Source: Hoplostethus atlanticus
Lineage: Eukaryota; Chordata; Actinopteri; Trachichthyiformes; Trachichthyidae
DNA: 64,000 nt
Assembly: GCA_034670405.1 (NCBI GenBank)
Contig: JAXDDX010000007.1
Location: forward strand, 500,001-564,000
Reading direction: 5' to 3'
Shown here: positions 1 through 54,154 of the stretch, piece by piece
Position numbering within the stretch: position 1 is the stretch's first letter
How the letters are laid out: each line of letters begins with the position of its first letter
Position numbers and translations under genes: made by a program
Notes under the pieces: generated by a model
Told to the model about the DNA's origin: nothing
Databases searched by the model: none
Seen by the model: only the letters and a program-made list of their open reading frames with translations

Positions 1-284
1 TCAAGGCCCGTTAACAGTCAGACTGAATGTCTTGTATTTGACTTATACTCTTTCAGGTTGCTTTCAAACGGTCTAAAATGAAGCGCTATTGTTCCTCCTG
101 CTGGGAAGACGCTGGGTAAGGAATTTAAGGGTTTAGAAACATGAAATTGAGCCAAACTTTGCCATTCAACTGAAGTGACAGTACCCATCTGTCCATTTTG
201 TGTCTGTGCCAGTGAACAAATTCAGTCGGGGGCACAAAACGGCGCGAGTAAAAGCAGCCCACTGGGTTTCAGCGGGTCCCTTAC

Positions 285-41864
<41,580 letters not shown>

Positions 41865-42188
41865 TTAGTTGTGAGAAAAAGTGTGTGAACCCTTTTGAAT
41901 TACCTGCATTCCTGTAAAAATGTCTCAAGTCTCAAGTCACAAAAAAGATAAACACACAACGGGAACAGAAATATTTGTACTTGTTTTCATTGAAGATATT
42001 GTTCAAACGTTAACAACTTGTATGTGACCCATGAGATTTAGTAACTGGTGGAACCTCCTTTAGCAGTAACAACCTCAACCAAACGTTTCCTGTAGTTGCT
42101 GATCAGATCTGCACAACGGTTAGGAGGCATTTTGGACCATTCCTCCTTACAGAACTGTTTCAGTTCATTGATATTATGGGATGTCTTA

Positions 42189-42434
42189 TGGCTACATTTA
42201 TATAGCGCTTTTATCCAAAGCGCTTTACAATGTATGCCTCTCATTCACCCATTCACACACACCGATGGCAGTGAGCTAACATGCAAGGTGCTGGCCTGAG
42301 CATTGGGAGCAATTTGGGGTTCAGTGTCTTGCCCAAGGACACTTCGACATGTGGACTGGAGGAGCCGGGGATCGAACCTCCAACCTTGTGATCAGTGGAC
42401 AACCTGCTCTACCACTGAGCCACAGCCGCCCCTG
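42189..42434 (-). mobile_element. tRNA-derived SINE inside the Tc1 element
   Basis: Read on the minus strand, the 5' part has a pol III A box (TGGCTCAGTGGTAGAGC) and B box (GGTTCGATCCC) at tRNA spacing. The 3' part ends with the widespread fish tail AAAGCGCTTTTATCC-like sequence reading toward 42190. Short flanking repeats (ATGTCTT left, GTGTCTT right) interrupt one continuous Tc1 sequence. Confidence 0.85.
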
Positions 42435-43288
42435 TGTGTCTTGCATGAACAGCTTGCTTCAGGTCATGCCACAACATTTCAATAGGGTTAAGGTCAGGAC
42501 TCTGACTTAGTTTAGTTGTAGATTTGCTTTTGTGTTTGGGGTCATTGTCCTGCTGCATGACTCAACCTCAAGCTTCAGATCATGGACCATTACCCTGATG
42601 TTCTCCTGGAGAATTTCCTAATATAATTTGATCCCTCAATGAACGAAGCCGTCCAGGCCCTGAGGCAGCAAAGCACCAAACCATGACGCTCCCTCCACCA
42701 TGCTTCATGGTTGGGAAGAGGTTTTTTCTCCTCCAAAAGGTTCAGTTTGTGTCTCATCTGTCCACTGAACATTGTTCCAGTAGCTCTGAGGAACATCCAG
42801 GTGTCTTTGGCAAACTTGAGACGGACAGCAGTGTCTTTTGTGGAGAGCAGTAGTTTCCTCCTTGGTGTCCTCCATACAACACTCTTGTTTAGTGGTTTTC
42901 TGATTGTGGTCTCGTGGATACAGATGTTAGAAAGTTCAAGAGATGCCTGCAGATCCTGGACGTCCACTCCTATGGAGAGCAGCAGTGGCACTACATTTCC
43001 TCCATTTGTATCCAATCTGTCTGACTGTAGACTGATGGAGGCCCAAGTCTTCGGAAATGCTTTTGTAGCTTTTTCCAGCCTTTGAGTCTCAACAACTCTT
43101 CTCCGGAGCTCCTCTTTGGACCGGGGCAGATTCCATTACAACAGATCTCTTTTTTGGACAGCAGACTGTTGGTAACCAAACTTTGTGGTTTTCATATGAC
43201 AGGACACCTAACCCACACCTGAATGTCATCTCATTGATTGGATCACTGACTTCAATTACACCCTTTCATAGAAGTCATTATCCTCGAG

Positions 43289-43495
43289 CAGGGGTCACCA
43301 ATCTTATCCAGAAAGAACCCACAGTGGGTGCAGGCTTTTGTTCCAACCAAGCAGTAGCACACCTGATTCTACTAATCAAGGTCCTTAGCAAAGACTCTAG
43401 TGGTTGGTTAGTAGAATCAGGTGTGCTACTGCTTGGTTGGAACAAAAGCCTGCACCCATTGTGGCCCTTTCTGGATAAAGATTGGTGAGCCCCTG
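43289..43495. mobile_element. Palindromic hAT MITE inside the Tc1 element
   Basis: 207 bp that is almost entirely one inverted repeat: it starts CAGGGGTCACCAATCTTATC and ends GATTGGTGAGCCCCTG. Ends of the CAGGGGT type and 8-bp flanks TCCTCGAG (43281-43288) and TCCTAGAG (43496-43503), 7 of 8 identical, indicate hAT mobilisation. The loop is about 30 bp. Confidence 0.88.
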
Positions 43496-43692
43496 TCCTA
43501 GAGGTTCACATACTTTTTCCAGCTTAGGCCGTTAATGTTTGAATGGGTTAGGTAATATGGTCAATGAAAACATTTTTGTGTGCAATTTGTTAAATGACAT
43601 TGTGTTTATCTGTTATGACTCTGAAGATCAGACCATATTTTAGGAGCAGCTTTAGGCAATTCAAAAGGGTTCACAAACTTTTCCTCACAAGT

Positions 43693-43694
<2 letters not shown>

Positions 43695-43781
<87 letters not shown>
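43695..43781. repeat. CA microsatellite
   Basis: About 86 bp of uninterrupted AC starting immediately at the Tc1 right end. Confidence 0.97.
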
Positions 43782-43785
<4 letters not shown>

Positions 43786-44109
43786 TGGATCCAACTGTGG
43801 GATGGTGCCATCATATTTAGTATTTTGACCTTTTCAGGTTATATATCCATTAAACACAACTAGAAACTGGGGTAGTGGGACAAAGAATAGAGAGAAATGC
43901 ATCTAATACAACAGTAACCAGAACCAACCACTGTGTTCACTCTCTCAGACCATCAGCAGCCTGACTCAATATCCACTGTTTACAGTAGAGCCCTCTGAGG
44001 TGAGGGGAGGCACCCATCTATAATGTTCATTTTTCTGACCACCTGGCATGAATTTGAACCCTACAATGTCATCAATTATTTTCTATCTTTTCTTTGCCCT
44101 TGGCTTCAA

Positions 44110-44899
44110 AAGGGTCCAGCTGCAGACCTCCACTCACATCACCCTACCTCCACTCTCATCACCCTAGTTCTGTGAGCCAATGGGGTTTGAGACCTCCACT
44201 CACAGTACCCTTCTGTGAGCCAATGGTGAGCCAATGGGGGTTGAGCATGAGTAGTGGGGTTAGTTGAGCATGAGTAGTGGGGGTTGGTTGAGCATTAGTG
44301 GGGTTTCGTTGTATGAAGTACGTAAACTTTCACTTATTTCACCTTAGCAGTCCACCAAAATCTGTTTCTGAACAATTTTGAGGCGAGAAATAAGCTACCC
44401 AGTTGCTGAATCTTCACTCATATTAGATCTACAAGGCCTAATTTAAAAGTTTGTTCCGACTTTCGTAAGTCAACGGCACTACTGCACTGCCGGTTGCCAC
44501 CGCTTTCATCTATCTATCTATCTAGATATATATAGATGAAAGCGGTGGCATCTATCTATCTATCTAGATATATATAGATGAAAGCGGTGGCATCTATCTA
44601 TCTATCTATCTAGATATGTAGATTCAGCAACTGGGTAGCTTATTTCTCGCCTCAAAATTGTTCAGAAACAGATTTTGGTGGACTGCTAAGGTGAAATAAG
44701 TGAAAGTTTACGTACTTCATACAACGAAACCCCACTAATGCTCAACCAACCCCCACTACTCATGCTCAACCCCCATTGGCTCACCATTGGCTCACAGAAG
44801 GGTACTGTGAGTGGAGGTCTCAAACCCCATTGGCTCACAGAACTAGGGTGATGAGAGTGGAGTTGGGTGATGTGAGTGGAGGTCTGCAGCTGGACCCTT
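44110..44899. repeat. Long near-perfect palindrome (790 bp) with TCTA-rich centre
   Basis: Arms 44110-44412 and 44620-44899 are inverted copies, nearly identical apart from one 23-bp tandem duplication in the left arm (around GAGCATGAGTAGTGGGGTTA) and a few substitutions. The 207-bp centre has smaller palindromes (CTTTCATC and GATGAAAG around TCTATC and ATATATAGA) in tandem. No coding content and no clear target duplication. Either a foldback element or an inverted duplication. Confidence 0.93.
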
Positions 44900-46420
44900 C
44901 TCCTTGGTTTTTAGGTGAATTCTACTGGTGTCTTTCCCTTCCATTAGGGCTTTGGGAATGGTGTCCAGTAGAATTGTTTTGACTCGCAAAGACTGCTGTG
45001 TGAACTTACAGCATTCAAACCTCCATCCCTATGCAAAACCATCCCACTTGTAACTTTGTCATTTAAGCCTCTCCAAAAGACAAGGGAAACCTTTATCACA
45101 TTGTGAAATCAAATAATATGGAAGAAAATTATGTTTTTAACTGGCACCAAAGCATTATATCTACAAGACAGATGGCCCTGGTCTACCATATCCATCATGT
45201 TTATGATGATACCATGTGACTTGAGTCCATTAGATGATCAAATTACAATACTGTACTTATCTTATTAATTATAAGAGCATACATTATCAGTCTATGAATT
45301 GAATTGTGGAAGTGAGAGCACAGAGTAACTGGAAAAGTTAAATATATGGGAGTGAATACTTCAGGCACCCTGTCCCAAGCAACTGATGCAGTGACATTAA
45401 AGATATTTAGTTAGCAATCAAAGTCAGTCTAAGACATCACTCAGCAATGGGACTATACTGTTAGCCATTAATGTATGTAACAGCAAGCTCCAGAAGCACT
45501 TGTCAACCACTCTAGGTTACTTCCAATTAAATCGACATAAACCTGCTGCTAAGAGACATTTAGCCTACAAGTCCCATGCTTACAATACGGTTAGGTTAGG
45601 CACGAATCTGGGTCAGGTCACGGGATGGGGGATCAGGGTGGCTGCTGGCTGCTTCCAACACTGAGCGGGCTGCCACTGCATCCCAAAGCTAACTCGGAGG
45701 TGGGAACAGTTACTTTCATCATCCTACCAGCTCCGAGCCCCGGGGAAATGCAGCATACCGTGTCTCCAAGCGGTTATTTTGACAAACAAGCAGTACTTGT
45801 GGTTGAGGAATTGCAATAATCTATGGGAATGGCTCTTAACCGGCTGTTGCACCGGTCAGGCCAAACAACTGCATTGGCTAGGTTAGCTAGCTATCGGTTA
45901 GCTCAAAGTTGGCGTGCTGTGCTTGATATAGAAGAGATGCCTACGGGGGTTTGAAGGCACCGATTAGGTAACTAGGCATCGTAGCCAATCAATATTGGTG
46001 CTTTCGTCAGTTCTGTGATTCTAAAGTAAAAATCAGTTCAGTTATCTGTCTTGAAGTTGTGAGTTTTGTAGATGAAGTGAAGAAGTAAGCAGCCTCCTCG
46101 CGCAACACCCATCATGGGTGTGGGTGGCTCAAAAGATGACTGGGTGGGGATGAGTCCAAGCGGACAATGAGTATGCTGCTTCGCTTCAGTTATGACAGAT
46201 ATAACTTCTGAAACATGCATTTGCAACTCAAATGTTGATTAAAAACTGATTCAGACACAATTCAATCTTAAGTTAGCTTTGCAGAGCCAGCTAATGTTAG
46301 CAAAGCTGATGGTCCTCCATCATTGAAAAGTCATGGCACAATAATCCGCTAGCTACTCTTGCTAACCTCTCCATCCTTGTCACATCTATGAACTGTCCGT
46401 ATCTTTTCTTCTGAACTTAC

Positions 46421-46600
46421 CAGGTACAGTAGAAAAAGAAATCCCGTCTAAAGAATTATCGGTATCCAGCAGATAAATGTAATCCTTCAATGTCTGGAAA
46501 AATATTCCCTTCTTTCGCCCGCTCTCTCATCAGTGGTACTCCCCCACCATCCAGCACCCTCTCAACCGAACTCTCGCCGGGCAGGGAGGGATGCAGCGCG
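46421..46600 (-). other. myh10: Probable non-coding first exon of myh10 (5' end uncertain)
   Basis: A full-consensus donor CCTG|GTAAGTTCAG on the minus strand ends a candidate exon at 46421, upstream of the coding exons and next to a CpG-enriched, CCAAT-rich segment. Vertebrate MYH10 is known to start with an untranslated exon followed by a long intron. The transcription start is not visible; about 46.55-46.6 kb is my estimate. Confidence 0.5.
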
Positions 46601-46850
46601 GCACTCTTTCGGGGCACACCCACAAAGCAGATTTGGAATGTGATTGGCTCTCAAAAACCAATGCCTGGCCGCAATTGGCCCAAAATAATTTCCATCCGAA
46701 AACTTTGATAGTTCATTGCCGCTCACACTGCCAAACGTTCACCTGCAGCCCGGTGGATGCTGCTGCGGCTGACTCATAAGGTTGCCCTCTATTGTTTTAT
46801 ATTCCATCAACATGCAAGCGTTATCTTTTATTCGCCAATCATTGGCCACC
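46600..46850 (-). promoter_or_regulatory. myh10: Candidate myh10 promoter with five CCAAT boxes
   Basis: Minus-strand CCAAT at 46643-46647, 46674-46678 and 46841-46845, and plus-strand CCAAT at 46658-46662 and 46835-46839. The cluster lies 220-425 bp upstream of the exon 1 donor. No TATA box was recognised. NF-Y-type binding is inferred from the motif only. Confidence 0.45.
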
Positions 46851-47459
46851 CGCCCAAAATAAGGTTGTCTTTCACCATATACCACTACCATTCCTTGCCT
46901 CCTCACTCCAAGCCACCACGAGGCACTAATAATCACTTTGTAAGATATCTGTTTGTCACTATCTCAAAGCCAAATGGCATCTAACAAGTCAAACAGATTA
47001 TAGAGAAGCTGGTCAAAGTAAATGCCATGTTATTCTGTTTCTTTGTCTGCTTACACCTTGACGATGAATTTAATGTGTTTTCAAACACTGCCCCCTACTG
47101 TATAAAAAAGATATTACTACTGCCTACCATATACGGCCAAATTAATTGGATTGATCGAGTTGCAAAAACGCAGTAAATTAACCCAGTCAGCAGATGTCAG
47201 AATAACCTAAGAAAACAAAGTGCAGAGAGAAAGAAATTGATACTTCAGCACTGATAGCCCAAGAATCTCTTTTCACTCATTCATTTTTCAAAATTCTCAT
47301 TGTGTAGTCTCTTTGCCTGTTTCTGTATTGCATCAATTCAAACATGAAAAACATTACACTAGGTAATGCACTTTTATGCAAACCTTTAGTGTCATTGGCT
47401 TGCTGGACTTCCATGAAAGCCCATTTTCTGTACTGGAAATTAGAGTTAACCCTATGTTT

Positions 47460-47960
47460 CACATTTTACATTTGCATTTAGCTGATGCTTTTATCCAGAG
47501 CAACTTCCAATGAGTAAAACAGTAGAATAAGCTTAATTTCCCATATCACCAAAAAATAAAAGCAACCAAAACTAAGGAGTGAAAAGTTAGGGCCTTTGTG
47601 CCCTTACAATATTCCCATGACCATAGTACATTCATGTATGAGCGAGTGCTCGGAAAATAAACAGAATAAGAACTAAGGAGAGAAACAGAAGGTGTTTTAT
47701 TAGAGAGCCAGTGGAGTGAGCAGAGAGGGGAAAGAGTGACTTCTAGAAAAAGACAAGTTTTCAAGCCTGTGAGGGAAGGGACTGACTCTGCTGCTCTGAC
47801 TAAGGTGGGAAGGTCATTCCACCACCGGGGAGCCGGGAGGGAGAATTGATGACCGAGTGGAGCTATGACCAGGTCGGTGCAAGGAAGGTAAGCAGCCGGT
47901 AGCGGCAGAATGCAGAGCATGGCCTGGTGCGTGTCGGGCTGGACCATAGCCTGGAGGTAG
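47460..47960 (-). mobile_element. LINE 3' end (truncated non-LTR retrotransposon)
   Basis: The minus-strand frame reads FSLPAPRWWNDLPTLVRAAE then VPSLTGLKTCLF, which matches the C-terminal tail of fish L2/CR1-like reverse transcriptases (pattern SAPRLWNSLP...LKTHLF). It is followed by the tail ending in GCATTTAGCTGATGCTTTTA. Only the last 500 bp or so remains, which is typical of 5' truncation. Confidence 0.65.
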
Positions 47961-48093
47961 AGGGGTGTCGGGCTGGACCATGGCCTGGTTAGGGCTGTAG
48001 GGCTTTTTTACCATCTTGATCTGTTTTGGCTATTCCAGTCACTCAGACCTGATTCAATTTGACTATTCTCACTATGTCTCTATGTCTCTATGT

Positions 48094-48222
<129 letters not shown>

Positions 48223-48389
48223 CTTCTCTTTCATTCACACTGTGACGTAGATGTGGTGATGACTCACCACTGGGTCTCTGGGGACAAACTATTTTCTCTG
48301 CTCCGTCCATCTGAGACAGACCTACGTCACTCACGTACCAAGTAGCACAGAGAAATGTCAGATATAAAATCCTTCTCCCCCATCCTCTC

Positions 48390-48393
<4 letters not shown>

Positions 48394-48436
<43 letters not shown>
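48394..48436. repeat. TG microsatellite
   Basis: About 43 bp of TG. Confidence 0.96.
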
Positions 48437-48437
<1 letters not shown>

Positions 48438-49353
48438 TTGGTGGAGTTAGATCACAGTAGGCCCAGGTTAAAGAGGTTTTTATGTTCTCCCGTCCCTCCC
48501 TGTAACTCTGTGTCCTTCTTTGGGTCCCTCTGCGTCATAGATGGGGGGAATACTCATGGATTTCCTTATTTTCAAAACAACTTAAAATACATATTCTTCA
48601 GCCGACATAAGAGAAAAGGTATAAGACCAGGAAATTGCACATGTCTTATTGCCCAATTAGCCTGTGTGTCTCTGTACAAATCGAGGACTTGGTGCCAGAA
48701 ACGTGCTATTTAACAGTATCTCTTTATTGTCATATTTATGTGATGATATTTTCAAAAGGTATTTACGAAAAAAAAAGCGTATCAAAAAAAAAAAAGTATC
48801 CCGTACCATGTAAGCGTCGAACCTCATTCATGAATAACTACCACTTTCCACTGAGAAGAGCCTTTATAATGTAATCCTGGCAGCGGGATCAGTTGCTTGT
48901 TTCTTCCCTGAATAGTGTCATCAGCCCACTATCACAGCATTGAGTTATCCAAGTAGCTCCACCATGTTTTCTGTATGCATTTCTTCTTATTAAGCTCTTA
49001 CTAGTATGTAAGTTTGCATTGCCATCATTACATTAGAAAGTAAATAATACCGTGATAGACAGGTTGGACAAAACGTTGTTGTTTTGGCAGCCTTAAGGCC
49101 CAAACATTTAGAAGGATTTAAAAAAAATTGACACCACAACTTCCTTTCAACACAACTTCACTGCAACAATCTACAGCAGGAAGAGATTGCAAACTCTTTA
49201 TCTTTGAGAGGAAGTATTTTTGAGCCCATTGAAGTGATTTGTTGCAAATTCCAGTTACAGTTTTTTTTTTTTGAAAAATACAAAATACAAATGAATAAAT
49301 ATAATAACGCAATACCCAGTATTTCTGATGTATGTATAGGAAATACTGCCCAT

Positions 49354-49381
49354 CTGTGTGTGTGTGTGTGTGTGTGTGTGT
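49354..49381. repeat. TG microsatellite
   Basis: About 28 bp of TG. Confidence 0.94.
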
Positions 49382-51376
49382 TTCCTCTGTCCCTGGGTAA
49401 TGTAGGGTGCTAATTGTGCTAATATTTCAGGTCCCGTCTCAGCACCAAAACAAACAGAGAGGAAATCGCTTCATGCAGTCAGTCACCCCTGGTCGTCTGC
49501 CATAACATGGTTTGACAGGACGCTGCCATGCATACTGATGGTAGGCAACCATTACGCTTTCCTTACAATCTACAGTCAGCAAGAGGAAGGCATTTCATAG
49601 TTTGTGGCAGACAATCATGTAACACTGTGACGTTAATTGAAGTCCACAACGTCCGACCGTGGAGCGCTGGAGAGGGGGACCTATTGAGTGCCCTGTGATG
49701 CTGGCTAGGCACCAAGAGCAGCACGTTCCAGAGGTCTTTTTGCTGTTGTGTCATCCCCATTACATTTAAAAACATTAATACCAGACAAATTGTGACAATT
49801 TGTGATAATTCATTACATTTTCTCCCAATGTGTCATAGTTCATGCTTTTATTCTGAAGGTAAAACACACAACTGCTACCCAATTCCCCCCAATCCCCCCT
49901 TTCCATAGCAATGAAATTTCAGTGCTGTAGACAACATAATGTGTATTCATGATATTTTTTGACTTACTACCCTTAGTACTATGTGTAAGTATTGCTGGGC
50001 CTACGGCGTCACTACTGCATCCATCTTTATTACTACTGAAAATACTTACATGCTTTCCCACAGTCTGCAAATATTTATTGATTTGTTTTGGAAGCCCTGC
50101 TGGTCAGCACCCCTTTCAAATCCTCCCTTTAACCAGAAACAACACGATTATCCCTGTGAGAACACAAATGTCACACACTCAAAATATTCTCGACGAGCAC
50201 CTACTGCCCAGGGGGAATTCACCCCACCTGTAAGCACTAGATACACACCGGTGGACAGTCACTACCGGTGTGAGAAGGTCTTGGGAGTATTTCATCCTTG
50301 GAGGCAATTAACTGGCGGCCTTTTCCTTTTGGTCATCCGATTGTGGCTTATTTGACTTAAGGTCTATAATTTGATACACAGGGTTTTGTAAACAGTGCTG
50401 GCGAGGTGTGTGAGTAAGCAGAAAGTCGATTCAAGTCTGAGTGCCGTCGGAAGGGAGTCGGTCCCAACAGAGCCACCACGTATCTCTACCTGCATCCACA
50501 GATCCCGGTAATCACCAGGTCTCAACTCCTCTCACTGACTGTGTGTTTGTGTCTGTACACGGACAGAGTTCACCCCTCAGCTCTCTGCATCCTTAGAGAC
50601 GCCCTGAGCCTATAAGTTCATCGTTTGTGAAGCTCTCACACACAAATCTTCTTCTCTGTTCTTTCCAGTTGCCGGTGAGGGCGGCCGTGCAGCAGCAGCA
50701 GCAGCAGACCAAAGCTGAGAGAGACAGCAAATAAAAAGAGAACATGTGCTCAGAGACAGAAAAAGACAGAAAAGCTGGAGGAACAGAATTACTGGGCTGA
50801 GAAACAAAAAGGAGAACAAAGCGCTCCGAATCACAGAGGAGGAGCAGCTGAACGTGACTACAGCATCCTATACGCCAACTCAGCCAAAGAGTATATTATA
50901 TATATTATATATAAGAGTAGAGAGGGCTGACATGAAAACACAAGTTGTACATAAAATATGGATGTTGGTTTCTGTATGGTTGCGCTTTAGGTTTGTTTTT
51001 CTCAAAAAAGGTAATGTGTGTATTTGCAATGCAGACCCACACAGACCATAAATCCATAGATACATGAGCTTGAATATATTCCACATATTGGCCCCCACAG
51101 GGCCAAATGCTACGTTTAATGCTATGTTTAATTTAGAACTGAACAATGTAGTTTGTTTTGTAAAAGCATTAATATTGTAGTTTGGAGAATGTGATGTCAA
51201 CGTGCCTGCACATTCCTGACGGCACGCCTGCACGCCCATATTACGACTGAACACAGCTCACATCCAGTCAACCTGGTGTACCGTCGCCTGTAGAGAGAGG
51301 TGGATGAAAGAGAAGCAAGCTAAACATGCTATGAGAAGCTGAAATGTCAGTGTGTGAAACACCTTCATTACTGTCA

Positions 51377-51378
<2 letters not shown>

Positions 51379-51423
<45 letters not shown>

Positions 51424-51493
51424 CCAGCCAGTTAGGAAAATAACTGGCTGCATTGTGTTTGTTCTGTTTTCCTTTCTAATTGGACTCCCACAG

Positions 51494-51530
<37 letters not shown>
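51379..51530. repeat. Two TG microsatellites
   Basis: TG arrays at about 51379-51421 and 51498-51530, separated by 76 bp of other sequence. Confidence 0.95.
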
Positions 51531-51531
<1 letters not shown>

Positions 51532-51679
51532 TCAACCATTTGATTAAATTGACACCTTCTCTTACAAATGAACGGTAGCGCTGAATTAAGTTGTGCTGCT
51601 TTTGAAAGGATAATAATAACCTCCTTAATAACCTCCTAGCGAGTGTGATTTAGTTGAAATTATGAGACATAAATATTAT

Positions 51680-51948
51680 TCACTGTTCGCTACTTGTCAA
51701 AAAAATTCTTGAGAGGCCTTGGAAGGAATAATCCAGAAATCTTTAGATGGCAGAAACATTCTCAGTCTAAAAGCATCAACGACAAACGTCAGGTTTTTGG
51801 TGTCAGCCCCTGTGGATCAAAGAGCAACGTCTTCTTTCTAGACTCGCCATTTTGCACCGACGTTCAACAATCACACAGGACAAAAAATCCATCCTAGAAG
51901 AGGAAGAAACACCAATTTCTCCACTGACAGTAGCCTCAATAGTTACTT

Positions 51949-51979
<31 letters not shown>

Positions 51980-52240
51980 TACTATCTCTTCTGCTCTTTC
52001 CACCTACATGTATCACCCACAGCCGAATACAAGTGGAGGCACATTCTCTGGGAGTTGTCAAAAGACATCCTGTGAAATGTAGGAAATCGCTAACTGAAGT
52101 GGGAGTAGACAAGGCAGGTTGAGGTAAAGTGTAGAGCACAAAAAAGGTACATTTTCACAATAAAACACACAAAATAACTCCTGGAATACATTGAACATCA
52201 CATACTGATGGTATGTAACAGAGTATCTGAGGCTGGAATT
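51680..52240. repeat. Unnamed dispersed repeat, copy 3
   Basis: Collinear with copies 2 and 4: GGTGTCAGCCCCTGTGGATC, CATTTTGCACCGACGTTCAA, CACTGACAGTAGCCTCAATA, a TC microsatellite (51948-51973), GGGAGTTGTCAAAAGACATC, and the right end TTGAACATCACATACTGATG. It has the CGCCATTTTGCAC block that copy 2 lacks. Confidence 0.8.
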
Positions 52241-52491
52241 TCACTATTCTGATGAATAGCAGCTTTACTAAAGTTATATATAAAAAAAAGGTTTTGTGAA
52301 TCCAGCTGCAGGTAAGGACTTTTTTTCCCTCTCCAAATGGATATATAGTGTTTATATATTATATTGAATATAACTCAATACGCAGCCAGTTCCTTTTATG
52401 CTGAGAAACACCGACCAAGAGTGGAAAAGTCACATTTGACAATCAACCTAACCTTGAAATAACCAGTACATGAATGTCAGATCTTGTTTAA

Positions 52492-52493
<2 letters not shown>

Positions 52494-52523
<30 letters not shown>
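52494..52523. repeat. TG microsatellite
   Basis: About 30 bp of TG. Confidence 0.94.
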
Positions 52524-52526
<3 letters not shown>

Positions 52527-53139
52527 AGGTGTGCTTGTGTGAATCCAGTGAGGGCCTCACGTCTGATTGACAGTTGAATGCTTCCATCATCTTAACCGGT
52601 GTACGACATCTACCCCGGCTGTCACTCATGCGCCATAATTAAGAGCGTTTCAGCCTCTGCAGGTTATTGGCCTGTTGCTAAGAAACAGCAGGAAGCAGTG
52701 AGACCCGCTAATAGGTTGTATAGGGTCCATGTTATAGGATTACTATTCAACCCCCTACCTGTGTGTGTGGTCTGGGTGAGATGGAAAGAGGGAGAGGGAG
52801 AGAGAAAGACAGAGAGAACAACGGGTCATGACAAGGCATGGACTGGTGAAAGAAAAAACAACAACAAACAACAATTCCAGTCAAACTGAAAGTCAGTGCC
52901 ACTTTACTTTTGCCACAAAAGATGTGATTTTTGATGCCGGCCCACACAAGGTCTAGCCAAGGATATTGAAGCCACACATGCCTGAATGCAATGTTTGTTC
53001 AAGGAGAGGCAGAGATCATTTACCTCAGTGTGTGATTGATTCATATTTGAGGGGGATTGTGATATTATATCACTTTCTATTATATCACTTTTCCAGTGTA
53101 GTGTCAACAAAGAGGAATAAAAAAATCCAGCTATGGGTG

Positions 53140-53705
53140 ATGACCCTTCCTGGTCCTGTTTTGTTGTTTGGTGGTGTGTTTTTCTCATTCCCACAGATAA
53201 CTGGCCAAACGTAGACGACATGACGTGACATCAGATATTTTCCAGCACGGCTTCAATGGAGTTTAATAGGAGGAAAATGTTCACGTATCTAAAACACCAA
53301 TGGCAATCAATGGTATTGTTGTCAGTCCCTCAGAATGAATGAGTAAGGGCTTCCCTCTAGATTGCACCATTTTGCATCGACGTTCAACAACCAATTTCCG
53401 ACTGTAGCCTCAGTAGACCAGTTGTGTTTGGAGTAAGTGACTCACTTTTTCTCAATTGGAAAAAGCTCCACTATCGCTATTGCTCTCTCCACCTACACGT
53501 AAAAAACCCACAGCTGAAATGCAGGCACCTTCAGGCACAGTCTCTGGGGGTTGTCAAAAGGCATTCTGGGAAATGTAGGAAATCACTGGCTGAAGTAGAG
53601 GTACACGAGGCAGGTTGAGGGGAAGTGAACGCACCAATAAAATAAATTACACCTCATAACAGAAAAATGCATTGAACATCACATATCGATGATGCATAAC
53701 AGTGT
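53140..53705. repeat. Unnamed dispersed repeat, copy 4
   Basis: Collinear with copy 2 from TGTTTGGTGGTGTGTTTTTC onward, and with copy 3 at its right end (TTGAACATCACATATCGATG). Contains GGTTGTCAAAAGGCATTCTG then GGAAATGTAG. About 560 bp, no open frame of interest. Confidence 0.8.
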
Positions 53706-54120
53706 AAGAGTATCTGATGGAATTCTCCTACATCACACCTACATCCTTCCTTCAAAAATGTGTGATTTGTTTTCACTGGTGGGGTGAGCACTGCTAGATT
53801 ACTCTTGCAGCATCCTTCTAAAAGAAAGTCTAAGTTAAGGCATTCTAGCTGGTGCTGGGACATGATGTGTACATAGGCTGGGTAGATACTCACAGCATTA
53901 TTTGAAGAGCCAGAGTACGGCCTCGATGACAGAAAAGGCCAGTTTTATTCATTTCATTCCGGATACTTTTTTCATTAACGTTCATATCTATAACCAATCC
54001 TTATGTGTCTTCTTCCCCATGGCGATGTATATGTTTGCCTGAAATCTGTGGAGAATGAGTCATCCAACAGCACTGCAATGCAGCTGCGCCCACTGCAGGA
54101 GAGGGAGATGAACATAGCAC

Positions 54121-54154
54121 TGTGTGTGTGTCCGTGTGTGTGTGTGTGTGTGTG
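54121..54154. repeat. TG microsatellite
   Basis: About 34 bp of TG with a CCG interruption. Confidence 0.93.

Larger units (their letters stand above)
41868..43692 (-). mobile_element. Tc1-like DNA transposon, degenerate, with nested insertions
   Basis: Inverted ends match: the left reads GTTGTGAGAAAAAGTGTGTG then AACCCTTTTGAATTA, and the right end inverted reads CTTGTGAGGAAAAGTTTGTG then AACCCTTTTGAATTG. Minus-strand translation across 42.1-43.1 kb gives Tc1 transposase pieces, such as TIRKPLNKSVVWRTPRRKLL, VRLKFAKDTWMF and a piece matching the HGGGSIMLWGCF region with substitutions and shifts. It is broken by stops, frameshifts and two younger insertions, so it is inactive. Its left end lies about 100 bp upstream of the exon 2 acceptor. 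Confidence 0.88.

Noticed and set aside
42711-43085. 124-codon plus-strand frame in intron 1
   Set aside because: It is the antisense shadow of the Tc1 transposase remnant.
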